A DNA stretch of 64,000 bases. Origin: Anoplolepis gracilipes. Taxonomy: Eukaryota > Arthropoda > Insecta > Hymenoptera > Formicidae. The DNA lies in the NCBI RefSeq assembly GCF_047496725.1, contig NC_132978.1:3463501-3527500 (forward strand), read 5' to 3'. Below, in pieces: positions 63,953 to 64,000 of the stretch (position 1 is the first letter of the stretch; every line of letters begins with the position of its first letter). The notes beneath the pieces were generated by a model that did not search any database, was not told where the DNA came from, and saw only the letters and a program-made list of their open reading frames with translations. The translations under genes and the position numbers were made by a program.

Positions 63953-64000
63953 ATGCCGACCCATTATAAATTGATAACTTCGCCGTTTATTAAGTTCCAC

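Larger units (their letters stand above)
42580..64000. other. Long non-coding territory with GC-rich islands (possible first intron)
   Basis: No supported coding exon in 21 kb. AT-rich DNA at 42580-45480, 52620-53440, 53960-54820, 55500-57520, 59600-59900 and 61330-62200 shows nothing gene-like. CpG-rich islands lie at about 45500-46050, 46330-46620, 47220-47560, 48270-48760, 49070-50220, 50500-50910, 51500-51790, 52100-52610, 53450-53940, 54830-55290, 58320-58930, 59210-59340, 60030-60360, 60760-61150, 62220-62800 and 63300-63960. If the donor at 42579 is real, this is its first intron. Alternatively it is a gene desert of regulatory elements. Confidence 0.45.

Noticed and set aside
1..64000. 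tRNA, rRNA, CRISPR array or telomeric TTAGG array
   Set aside because: No cloverleaf with A and B boxes, no ribosomal segment, no regularly spaced repeats and no TTAGG tandem array was noticed by eye. A covariance-model scan could still find a missed small RNA.

Overview
The window is a piece of an animal nuclear genome, most likely an insect and probably a hymenopteran such as an ant. The signs are spliced genes with short AT-rich introns and GT-AG borders, insect-like proteins, long (GA)n/(CT)n and (TA)n microsatellites, and CpG-rich islands set in very AT-rich DNA. The species call is an inference. No bacterial, viral or CRISPR features were seen.

Left third (1-31.9 kb), gene-bearing. Four protein genes were rebuilt by hand from splice sites, with consistent phases throughout. 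(1) nak/AAK1, + strand, 757-13105, 14 coding exons, about 1486 aa: a Numb-associated/AP2-associated kinase of clathrin-mediated endocytosis. (2) A four-pass TMEM179-like membrane protein, - strand, 16637-17837, 3 exons, 261 aa, converging on nak. (3) Tim23, - strand, 23408-24684, 4 exons, 204 aa, a core subunit of the mitochondrial inner-membrane import channel. (4) rad50, + strand, 25312-31647, 17 exons, about 1370 aa, the ATPase of the MRN double-strand-break repair complex. Tim23 and rad50 are divergent, with 627 bp between their start codons. The genes work in unrelated pathways and look like ordinary eukaryotic neighbours.

Gap at 17.8-23.1 kb: AT-rich intergenic DNA holding several foldback (inverted-repeat) elements.

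Right half (32-64 kb): no convincing protein gene. It is an AT-rich background with about twenty short GC/CpG-rich islands, many simple repeats and several foldback elements. The strongest gene-like signal is a GC-rich segment ending in a consensus splice donor at 42579/42580. This could be the first (leader) exon of an unidentified + strand gene whose later exons lie beyond the window. The layout suits the regulatory territory or long first intron of a developmental gene, but that is inference.

Most unusual structures: two adjacent long inverted repeats at 55.34-55.95 kb and 56.11-56.30 kb (the second with 78-bp arms, 76 of 78 matching), a GGGGCC repeat beside an NRF1-type palindrome at 63.91-63.95 kb, and a negatively charged SUMO-type motif in a long C-terminal tail of Rad50.
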